Assembly: GCA_031763025.1 (NCBI GenBank)
Contig: JASSKH010000028.1
Span: 9,563,359-9,627,358 of the forward strand
Source of the DNA: Macrocystis pyrifera
Lineage: Eukaryota > Sar > Phaeophyceae > Laminariales > Laminariaceae
DNA: 64,000 bases
Direction of reading: 5' to 3'
The position numbers and the translations under genes were made by a program. Below, piece by piece: positions 56,230 through 64,000 of the stretch (position 1 is its first letter; each line of letters begins with the position of its first letter). The notes below the pieces were generated by a model. The model was given only the letters and a program-made list of their open reading frames with translations, was not told the DNA's origin and made no database searches.

Positions 56230-57087
56230 GAGAGGTGAGGCAGTTTGGGGTCGCCGTACCCGGCGGAGTAGAGCATGTGGGGTTGAGGGCTAGGATGCTA
56301 CATAAGACGGGCAACTGGCTCGTTCTCACGGACTGCTCCAACGCCTCCAACACCGTAAAAAAGGATGGCGCTAGAAGAGGTGGCAAACTGCATGCCAGCG
56401 CTCACACCCTTTACGGCCAAGTGCTATGGCACAAGACCGGCCGGCGTCTTTTTCCCGATGGACTCAGGGGAGACCAGGACGATCGCCTGCTCCAACGGTG
56501 TCCAGCAAGGGGACCCCATGGGACCAGCAATGTTCTGCCTGGCGTTGCAACCGGGGCTGAAGCGATTCCGGCAGTAATTCGAGAGAGGAGGGGTGGAAGC
56601 CTTCGCGTATGGACGATGGGGTGTCCCGATCGGCACAGAAGAATGCGTGCGGCGGCGAGCAATGGAGGTGGTGAGGGATGGGGGCGCGGACCGCCTTGCG
56701 CGCTGCCTCACTAACATGCCCGACAAACAAGCAGCGACCCTCATCACCGTCGAATCTCTTTGGTCACGGACGAGTTACCTCGAAAGGGTTCTGAACCCGG
56801 GGTGGTCCCTCGAAGCATGTAAAAGGGCAGACAACGGGGCGCAGTGGGCGTACGACGAAATCCTCGAGCTACCGGGAGCGTTGGAGGCACAGTCGCTTTT
56901 CCAGGAGGGGTGCCCTGATAGTCGGCTGACTCTCAAACCTTACCAGCAGGCCCAATCACGCCTTTCTACGGGAGCGGGAGGATTGGGGCTGCCGTCGACA
57001 GAAGCAAAGAGAATGTCAGCATCCATCGGGAGCAGGGTGGGGACCTTGCTGGAGGTCAGCAGACCTCACAGGCTCGTTAGGCGATAA
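56230..57087 (+). pseudogene. LINE-C reverse transcriptase remnant
   Basis: Motif A-like LVLTDCSNASNTV (Asp at 56331), then in another frame NGVQQGDPMGPAMF (56495-56535), the classic GxxQGxPxSP-type RT block. AFAY at ~56610 is followed by ATGGACGAT in a shifted frame, so the FAYxDD catalytic motif is broken by a small deletion. The post-RT frame 56593-57087 continues with KQAATLITVESLW, ERVLNPGWSLEACKRADNGA and TGAGGLGLPSTEAKR. Confidence 0.7.
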
Positions 57088-57478
57088 ATTGAGGAGGCTC
57101 CCAGAATCGAGCATCACTGCTCAGCTGGGAGACAACTTGCGGGAGATTCGGGGCACATGGGGCGTAACGAAGGAAACGATGGTGGGCATCGTCCCCGAGT
57201 CTTGGCTGGAATGGGGTCTAGACGCAGAGGGGGACCTGGTCCCAAGACTTCCTGAGGCCGACATGCTGGCTGCCCACGATGCCGTGACCACAAACTCGCG
57301 CAAAGCGTAAAATAAGTTGGGTAAACTGGTGAACCAAGGTCAGTACGCTTCCCACACCGCTTCGCTGGAGGAGCTCTAGGAGACGGCAAGCTCCCCCGGA
57401 CCGGGCGACCCGATAGGGGGGACAGAGACCAAAGCCTTCGCCAAGGCTCGCTACAGGAGTCTACAAGGAGCAGGAGCC

Positions 57479-57829
57479 ATGGCATGCCTTCGGGCGAGGC
57501 CAACAGACTCACTCCGTGTCATACCCGCAGCAGAGTTCGTGGGGATGGGAAGGCGGTTCATGGGGATCGAGGAACACGTGGCAACGAGGTGCCCCTGCTG
57601 CGATGCAGTTGACGTGGATACCTGCCACGCGCGCATCTGTCCCAGAGCAGGGGCGCAGTTAAATCAGCATCAACCGCTTGTCCACGCGATGTCCCGTACG
57701 TTGAAGCGGCTGGGAATTCGACACCAAGTGGAGAGCGGCGAACCGTTCACCGCAGACCGAAATCTGTGGATGGACACTGTCTTCAGGAGAGGAGGTCTAC
57801 GGGACGCTCCTAACAGGGAGTATAGGTAG
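57479..57829 (+). pseudogene. LINE-C CCHC knuckle and endonuclease-like C-terminus
   Basis: CPCCDAVDVDTCHARIC is a C-x2-C-x8-H-x3-C knuckle. NQHQPLVHAMSRTLKRLGIR, PFTADRNLWMDTVFRRGG and, after a frame change at ~57829, LLDVTYADPQGQ follow. An Asp followed ~20 residues later by D-V-T fits a PD-(D/E)xK restriction-like endonuclease core. The 3' region to ~58320 has more stops, ending near GGATTTAAGAACAGAACG. Confidence 0.6.
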
Positions 57830-58384
57830 GGAGAAGTCCATCCTGCTGGACGTCACCTATGCTGACCCTCAAGGGCAGATAGACCTGCGAGAAGGCTGTG
57901 CTGATCACAATGGATCAGCTGCCTCTACCTCCGAGGCACCCAGGCGCCAACACTACGCTCGTCCGGGACATGTATGTGTCCTTTGACGAACGGAGTCACA
58001 AACTTGCCATTTTAGCAGTGGAAAGCTTTCGACGTCTCGGGGTAGAGGGCAGTAAGTTCATCGACCAGCTGGCAGCTAGTGTCGTGGGGGGGGGGGGAAG
58101 GTGGGTCAATGGGAAGGAAAATAGCGGTGAAGGAACGCCTATACTCCAAATCGTCTCGGTTACTACACAGGCCACCATATCGAGGAGGGTGTCGCGATTC
58201 AAACTCCAGCTTAGGGGTCGACAGGAATCGAGAAGGAGCAGGGGAGGAGAGGATGACAGACCCACACCGATGGCGTGGGGATGGAGCTTGGATGCAGCCT
58301 AGGATTTAAGAACAGAACGTAAAGAGTACATATTGAGATGGAGGAGGGAGCAAAGACAACAAATAGAGTATCGTAGATAAAGCG

Positions 58385-58515
58385 TAGGAGGAAATAGACA
58401 TAGAAGGCAGATAGACCTTGTGCATAGGTTTCCTTTGTTTCCGGGGATTTCTTCTTTCAGGAATGTTTTGAGTGATAAGCGTTGAAGCTCATGCTGCACA
58501 TGTTGTCGGATGGCA
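58385..58515 (+). repeat. Dispersed repeat R7, copy near LINE-C end
   Basis: ACATAGAAGGCAG, TTCTTCTTTCAGGAATG, AAGCGTTGAAGCTCATGC and TGCACATGTTGTCGGATG, in the same order as at 39400-39540. Lies between the LINE-C 3' end and the right inverted repeat. Confidence 0.75.
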
Positions 58516-58555
58516 AGCATAATAGTAATAAGATTGCTATCCGATCGGGCGTTTG

Positions 58556-58765
58556 GATCGGGTCGAAAAAGTGCGGACGGCAATTTCCTGTATCTGGGTG
58601 CTGGAGAAGCGGGAAACACCCCCAGATGGATCTTTCTTGGAGAAAGATCCGACACATTCTGAGGCGAGAACGACCAATTTCCAACATTTCCGGGGTAAAA
58701 GCCCATGCGAACGTGCTGAAAGTTGTTTTCAACTGACTGCAAATCCGACGGCATACAAAAGTGGC
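58556..58765 (-). repeat. Right ~205 bp inverted repeat flanking LINE-C
   Basis: Reverse complement of 52609-52815, about 75-80% alike by eye. Contains an internal hairpin GATCTTTCTTGGAGAAAGATC-like at ~58630-58652. No target duplication outside the pair is visible. Confidence 0.8.
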
Positions 58766-58774
58766 CTTGAGACA

Positions 58775-59640
58775 TCTACTTACAATAAAACTGCTGTATC
58801 AACACTTGGTATTCAATACATTGTGCGCTCAAGTACATACCTGGAAATAATGAATGTCTGCCGTATTTTTTTTCAGCATAATTTCTTATCACACACACAT
58901 TTGGTTCGCTACGAATGCCCTTTCCTGTGGCTTCGATCACGACTTCACACAGCTATATTTTCAGTGCATAATTTTCATTTACTAGCATCATTTTCGAGGT
59001 GATTGCCCCGAATGTTCGACGACGGACACGAATAGATTCCGAAGTTATCCACTTTGAAGTATTAATAGACATCTCTGGGCTCTAGAATCCAGAAACTAGA
59101 TTCGTGAGCCGACCCACAGCAACGAGGTGCTAAAAACCAGTCTACTCAACACAGCAGTCCGCACCATCCCTTGTGAATCCCGCACTTACATCTATCTGCT
59201 GGTATAGCATAGCTGCCAGCACCACCTGCACCCTCGATTTCAAGCCCAAGAACTCGACTTTGTACGACTTTCGTTTACCACACTCTCAAGAAAGTTCGGG
59301 AATCCAATCTCGGTTTCCACATTATTTTTTGCTTTTTCTCTGCTCACGTAGGCACACTTTTCGAACTACAGCAGCAGCAGCAGTCGTAGCAGCTCTAGGT
59401 GCCACACACGTTCTTGCTTGCTGGACACAGAACCCCCCCCCCCCCCCCCAAAGACGACATGTGAGGTGCGGCAAAGAGCACAAAGTCTGCTGCTGCTGCG
59501 CTGTTAAACGTGAACACCGCCGCCGTGGCCTTGCTTGCTGTACATTCACTGGGAGCGGATAGCAAAAGCTTGCCTTCTTGTTGTTGTCGTTGTTGTGGAT
59601 TTTGGAGCGAAAAAAAGAAGCGAGAGAGCGGCGCGGCGGA
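58775..59640. other. Upstream of the dioxygenase gene; unassigned
   Basis: Holds TATTAATA (59060), a CAG run (~59370) and an 18 bp C run (~59431). No upstream exon is identified, but 5' UTR and promoter of the following gene are expected here. Confidence 0.4.
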
Positions 59641-60581
59641 ATGGAGAGGAGTTCTGCGATCGAACAGCTGACCACAGTGACCAGGCGCATCGCCGCCAAC
59701 ATCCGCCACAGGCCAGGGGGGGAAACGACCCTCGAGGATACCGCACCCATCAAGCAGGTGTGTGTGTTTTGACTGCAGTTTGCATGTCATGATCTGCAGA
59801 GAGGAAGGCCGTTTTTCGGGCAACGCGTGGATTGCGGACGTGCTGTAATCGCGCCGTGGACTGCTGCGCGTAGTCTTCATAAGTGCGTACGTACGTATTT
59901 TTCGTAGACTTCGTGCAAATAACGGTCGGATTCATGCCTTGGGAGACTTGAAATATCATTTTGCTGGTACAGCGCTATGGCGCGACAGAGGTGACACGCG
60001 GCACGCGCCGACGCGCACGGCCTGCGCCGTTTTGGTGTAGAGTGCCCGGTACTCAACAAGGTGGACTTGCTTGGCACATACACATATAATGCATGCCAAA
60101 TGCATGACGCCTGAAGGTATCCGCCCTATGTGCAACAGCTCAATCTCTTGCTGTACTTTCTCGGTTCAGCAACAGCCTCGCACCAACAGCAGTGCTGCAG
60201 TGTGTTTTGTGATCGGTGTTATATTTCGACTATGAATAGTACAAGTAATACAATGTTATTAATCGTCTGCTGCCGTACGTCTTTCTTGTTGGTTCGCCGT
60301 TCTACGTAAATACTGGTATGCATGTACAGGGTGCACGTCGTGTACTGATTGATGTTATACGTATATACCTGGCACCTGGTACAAAACTACATGTAGGTGA
60401 TGGCAATGCTGACTCCTGAAGCAGTGGGATTGGTGCCGTACGCGCACACGAACATCACCCCCGCCGCCACATTCGAGGGGGAGATCCGGTACCTGCACAT
60501 CGCGCAGGAGTCGGAGTTCTCGATCGGCATCTTCGTGCTGCCGCCTAGATCTTGCATCCCTCTGCACGACCACCCAAACAT
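59641..60581 (+). CDS. Cysteamine/cysteine thiol dioxygenase (ADO/PCO type), 5' exons
   Basis: Exon 1 is 59641-59757 (39 codons from ATG; donor CAG|GTGTGT, phase 0). Exon 2 is 60397-60581 (acceptor ATGTAG; donor AT|GTGAGC, phase 2). Joined, they give an N-terminal helix, [30 protein letters not shown] and [15 protein letters not shown] enzymes are cupin-fold, non-haem iron oxygenases that add O2 to the thiol of cysteamine or N-terminal cysteine, the latter an oxygen-sensing step before N-degron breakdown. HDH supplies two of the three iron-binding histidines. The third histidine and the rest of the cupin (typically ~150 more residues) should be in later exons; I find none in the next 3.4 kb, so they lie beyond the window or the gene is broken. 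The family call is strong; cysteamine versus N-terminal-cysteine substrate is undecided. An in-frame upstream start at 59578 (TTG) is unlikely. Confidence 0.78.
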
Positions 60582-61400
60582 GTGAGCAAGCACATACCCG
60601 TTAGCATATGGACTAATGTATCATTATGTACGAGACGGACACTCGTAGGGGGGGGGGCGACCATAGTATGCCACCAGTATGTTGACATAATCTTACGTGC
60701 CTCATCTGATACGGTACGTCGCGAGCACAGCCATGGGCGAACCAGCAGATACCAAGATGACCCTATCTAATATAGTTTTTTTGTGTGTCGTCGTCATCAT
60801 CATCAGAAACAACCAACAACAAGCTGCCCCTATCGGGTGTCAGGTTGGGTCAACACCCTCACGCGCCCGTGGTGACAGCAGCCGGTCCTGCTGTTGCAAC
60901 GGAAGCGACGGGTTAAATCGACACACGGTATTCTGAACGTACGTGGAAGTGTGGTGAGCTGAAGCTTTATTTTCACCAATCCCCCAGAAACAAAATAAAA
61001 AAAAAATTGTATCATAACTACGTACGATGTGGTACTGCTATTTGTTGTAGTACGCACGTATTGAAAGACCTTCTTGAAGAAAGCCTTGGGGGCAACAGCA
61101 GCAGCAGCTAGCTGCTGCTGGAGCAGAAACACATAGGGCAACAACAACAGCGAGCGGCAACGAAACGATAATGTTAAACTCTCTCGAAATCTGTCGTATC
61201 TGGTTGTTGGGTTGTTGCGGTGAATCCTTCTGCGCCTCTGCCACTGCAGCGAGGGGTGTTGTCAAGCCGACTTGATAATATATGTACCGGAGGTACCTGG
61301 TACGAGTACCTGCTACGTGTACCTGGTGCATGTACCTGGCACATCGTGTGCCCGAAAAAAAAATGTGGTGCGAAACTTCTACGAAATACAGAAGTTGGAA
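60582..61400. other. Intron or downstream of dioxygenase exon 2
   Basis: No HxxK-type cupin exon or acceptor followed by a matching frame. Contains CAG/CTG palindromic stretches (~61098) and TACCTGGTA (61294) among several diverged ACCTGG motifs. Confidence 0.4.
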
Positions 61401-61404
61401 AGTA

Positions 61405-61503
61405 TAATTTCAGGACCGCAGTCCGATTTTGGGGACAACTCACTTGGAATTTGAGTGCTTTGTCCCCAAAACGGGACTGCACTCCCAAAACGAAAAAGGT
61501 TGA
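61405..61503. mobile_element. MITE2, complete
   Basis: Arms GGACCGCAGTCCGATTTTGG and TTTGTCCCCAAAACGGGACT with centre TTGGAATTTGAGTGC. Right end AAAAAGGTTGAG. Confidence 0.82.
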
Positions 61504-61649
61504 GTTCTGTGGTTGGATCAGAATGCGTCCCCAAATCGGAAAATACGTTCCAAATGTATGCTAATGATCGTGGCCAAGTGCGGTGAGGCACGACAGTCCC
61601 CCCCCCCTCCCCCCGATCTTTTTTCTCTTCCGATTTGTTCTCTCTGTTT

Positions 61650-61800
61650 TCTGTCTTCAGTTTTATTAGTCTGTAGTAGTTTGTTTGTTCGTTTGTTTTG
61701 TTTTCTCTCGTTCATGGAATGTGTATTTGTTTCATGCTTTCTCTTATCCAGTAATATGACATGGCATTGCATTGTCCACTCTACTTTCTGCATAGCGAGG
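61650..61800 (+). mobile_element. Diverged LINE-B 3'-end fragment
   Basis: CTCGTTCATGGAATGTGTAT, TATCCAGTAATATGACATGG and CATTGCATTGTCCACT align with the middle of the LINE-B 3' end; the terminal block is absent or altered. Confidence 0.55.
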
Positions 61801-62184
61801 GAGTATCAAGTATCATAGATGTGTGTGTTGCCTTTGCATGAAATCGTCCTTTCTACCCAGCTTCATGAGTACGCACAGTGACCGTCCTGATTCCTTTTCC
61901 TAGAGAGATACCAGGTACTATCAATAATTATCTGGTTGCAGACTCTGTGAGACAGAGGAAGACCAAAAAACAAAAATAATCGCAAATTCAAAGATTAAGC
62001 AAGTGAAGTGCCAGCGTACCGGGTACGAGTAACACAACAACACAACTGCACAAGCAAGTCCAGAAAATATGAACAACAAGACAATGAAAAAAAAGTTCAG
62101 CAGTGAAACAGAATATAAATAACGCAAGAAGATCTATGTGGTGTAGTTTTGTAACCACATACTTGTATTTCTTTCGAATTGTCT

Positions 62185-62385
62185 TCTATATTTTTGTTTC
62201 TTTTTTCTTTGTTTCGTTTCGTTTCTCTATTTCATGGAATGTGTGTGTCGTGTCTGTCGTAAGCAGTATGATGACATGGCATTGCATTACATACGTGGCA
62301 ACGTAGTATCTGCATGGCGTAGCTTTGTGACCACAGAACTTGTATCTCTCTAGGACTGAAGAATCGGCACGGACACTGGTTGTTG
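62185..62385 (+). mobile_element. LINE-B 3'-end fragment, cut by an inverted copy
   Basis: Runs from the T-rich lead through GTAGCTTTGTGACCACAGAA to GGACACTGGTTGT, where the (GTT)n tail of the opposite-strand copy begins. Confidence 0.78.
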
Positions 62386-62985
62386 TTGTTGTTGTTGTTG
62401 TTGTTTTTTTCACATTAAACCGTTCTTTCTACGCGTCGACATCCAGCACAACCAGTGTCCGTGCCGATTCTTCAAACCTAGAGAGATACAAGTTCTGTGG
62501 TCACAAAGCTACGCCACAGAGATACTACGTTGCCACGTATGTAATGCAATGCCATGTCATCATACTACGTACGACAGGCACGACATACACATTCCATGAC
62601 CTAGAGAAAAAAAAACGAAACAAAGAGAAAAAACAAAAACAAAAACAAAGACAATTCGAAAGAGAAAAGAAACAAAAAAGAAACTAAAATATACCTGGTA
62701 TATGTATATACTTCAGTATAGCAGCAAACCATCGTACCCCCACGTAGGGGACGTGGCAGACACTTGAAAAGAACGAGCTGGAAAAAAAAAAAGAAAAAGA
62801 AGAAAACACCACTAGTCGTCAACAGAGTAAGACTAAGAACCAGGGTAAAAATAACAGTCAAACCAAACAAAGCACAAGGCATGCTCCAGGTAGCGGCAGC
62901 AGTTTATGGTACGAGTAGCACAGCCAGGGTCTCCCTGCTGGCCCGCCTGGTACCTTGCTACCCTGTCGGCCACCATCGTCCAGCG
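62385..62985 (-). mobile_element. LINE-B 3' region, inverted, (GTT)n tail
   Basis: Minus-strand copy whose tail (about eight GTT units then T's) abuts the + copy in its GGTTGT site. Continues through CACATTAAACCGTTCTTTCT, GTCGTACGTAGTATG-like sequence, GACACTTGAAAAGAACGAGC and AGTTTATGGTACGAGTAGCA to ~62985. Confidence 0.8.
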
Positions 62986-63150
62986 CTGAATGTCGACGGT
63001 AGAAAGAACGGTTTAATGTGAAGAAACAACAACGTATTTCTACAGCAGTAGGATTGATTGAGAATCGGCCCGGACACTGATTGATCGGGATGTCGACGGG
63101 TATGTGAGAAAGAGCGAACTAATGCGAAGAACACACACACGATCCTGATC
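62985..63150 (+). mobile_element. Two short LINE-B terminal fragments
   Basis: GTCGACGGTAGAAAGAACGG with an AAACAACAACG tail (62992-63032), then AATCGGCCCGGACACTGATT and GATGTCGACGGGTATGTGAG with an ACACACACAC tail (63062-63142). Confidence 0.7.
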
Positions 63151-63648
63151 CCCATCCTGATCCTGACCAGCTGACGCTGCTGACCACGGTTGATCTCCAC
63201 TGGCCCTTGCCACTCTCCGAAACTTTCGCTCGTGGGCTCTCGGTCTTTCTTCCGTTTAGTTTTTCAACATTCTTATTGTCCTTATTATGGACCAACTATT
63301 ATGGGAATTTTTTAGCGAATTGATTTTTCTGGAGTTTTCAGCAATCGCCCAAAAATCAGAACCATCTACTACGGGACAGGAAATTATCATTATTTCTGGT
63401 TTCAGTTCCTCCTGGAGGGGGCAAAATCAGCAAATTGAATCCTCTCAGAACTGAGCCTAGTTCTGAGCGGTCTTTGGTTTGGTGCCTCCAGGAACCGAGA
63501 GTTACTTGAATTTTGGGTACAGTCACTGCAGTAGCAATACTACTGCCCATCTGCCGAGTATATCCGTAATCAACGCCAAACCATCACACCTGCGGCGGGC
63601 TGTACCTTCGGGCTGCGGTGCTCTTGTGAGATACGGCTTCTTCCTCAC

Positions 63649-63733
63649 ATGGAAATGATAGCAGTATTAGCAGCAGTTGCTGCAGCAACGGCAACGGCAG
63701 CAGCGATGGCAATTCGACGTCGCAACAGCAGCT

Positions 63734-63777
<44 letters not shown>

Positions 63778-63996
63778 CACTGGCGATTCGACGACGCCGA
63801 CGAAAATCAAACTGGACTTGGGTACCGAGAGCACGATCGCGGCGACGCTGCGACTGTTGGCTTTGCCTCCTTTGACACAAACAAAACCGACCAATGCCAT
63901 ACTGGTATATACCAGCTTCCGAAATCAGAAGCCGTAATAGATGGTCCTTATTTATCATCTGTACATATTTCTGGAGCCTCGAAAATAGAAAAATAA
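63649..63996 (+). other. CAG-repeat region with overlapping open frames
   Basis: (CAG)n at 63734-63777. Three + frames stay open around it: Gln-rich (then TPTKIKLDLGTESTIAATLR), Ala-rich and Ser-rich. The Gln frame has the most protein-like downstream sequence and could be an exon, possibly of the dioxygenase gene or its neighbour, but no frame is decisive and the window ends. Confidence 0.25.
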
Positions 63997-64000
63997 TCGC

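Larger units (their letters stand above)
52820..58320 (+). mobile_element. LINE-C: decayed non-LTR element with RT and probable restriction-like endonuclease
   Basis: Ordered parts on the + strand: RING-like finger 1 (~53035-53215), a 203-codon frame (53412-54020), a GA-rich low-complexity segment (54000-54760), RING-like finger 2 (~54985-55160), RT motifs (56325-56610), post-RT region (56593-57087), and a CCHC knuckle with an endonuclease-like core (57479-57890). Frameshifts and stops separate nearly all of them, so it is inactive. RT followed by CCHC and a D...D-V-T core is the layout of restriction-like-endonuclease non-LTR elements (R2/CRE/NeSL group). No APE endonuclease was seen. Confidence 0.7.

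Overview
This is nuclear DNA of a eukaryote, not a prokaryotic, organellar or viral replicon. There are no operons or long gene-like ORFs. The few believable host exons are short, with GTGAGN-type donors and kilobase-scale introns, and almost everything else is decayed transposon. No ribosomal, plastid or telomeric marker fixes the species. Intron style, repeat content and the kinds of non-LTR elements fit a stramenopile-type alga (brown-alga-like), but that is an inference.

Host genes: (1) 8.6-11.0 kb, + strand: a gene whose last exon completes a ubiquitin-like domain across a 1.68 kb intron. (2) 59.6-60.6 kb, + strand: the first two visible exons of a cysteamine/plant-cysteine-oxidase type thiol dioxygenase, which lacks its later exons. 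(3) 5.7-6.3 kb, + strand: two coding-looking exons of an unrecognised gene. A few weaker ORFs are flagged.

Repeats dominate. MITE1 is a ~106 bp foldback element with ends TTACGGGGG...CCCCCGTAA and TA target duplications; I see 22 copies. MITE2 is a ~97 bp foldback element with a GGACTGCAGTCCC core; I see 11 copies or pieces. A tRNA-derived SINE family has about six copies. LINE-B is a non-LTR retroelement with a ~0.95 kb 3' region ending in (ACA)n or (AC)n, present in many 5'-truncated copies between 30 and 37 kb and elsewhere. LINE-A is a second non-LTR element ending TGAGTAC followed by a C tract, near 7, 34, 49 and 50.6 kb. A ~240 bp SINE-like repeat at 49.8-51.0 kb carries a similar GAGTAC-C end. 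LINE-C at 52.8-58.3 kb is a decayed non-LTR element with RING-like fingers, a reverse transcriptase and a probable restriction-like endonuclease, and a ~205 bp inverted repeat lies on each side of it. There are also tandem duplications, a GTCGCAAATA repeat array at 22-24 kb, trinucleotide microsatellites, an ACTTCCATGGAAGT-rich block at 47 kb and a Copia-like remnant at 40.8 kb.

Nested insertions order some events: MITE1 lies inside MITE1, MITE2 and the SINE; LINE-B lies inside MITE2; LINE-A lies inside a C tract of LINE-B. The most interesting signal is a set of tiny TA-flanked insertions. TATTAATA occurs 17 times and TACCAGGTA/TACCTGGTA 26 times, counted by eye, and several sit exactly where sister repeat copies have a single TA. 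They look like excision footprints of TA-targeting transposons. The TTAA core is what the two outer bases of each MITE1 end would leave.
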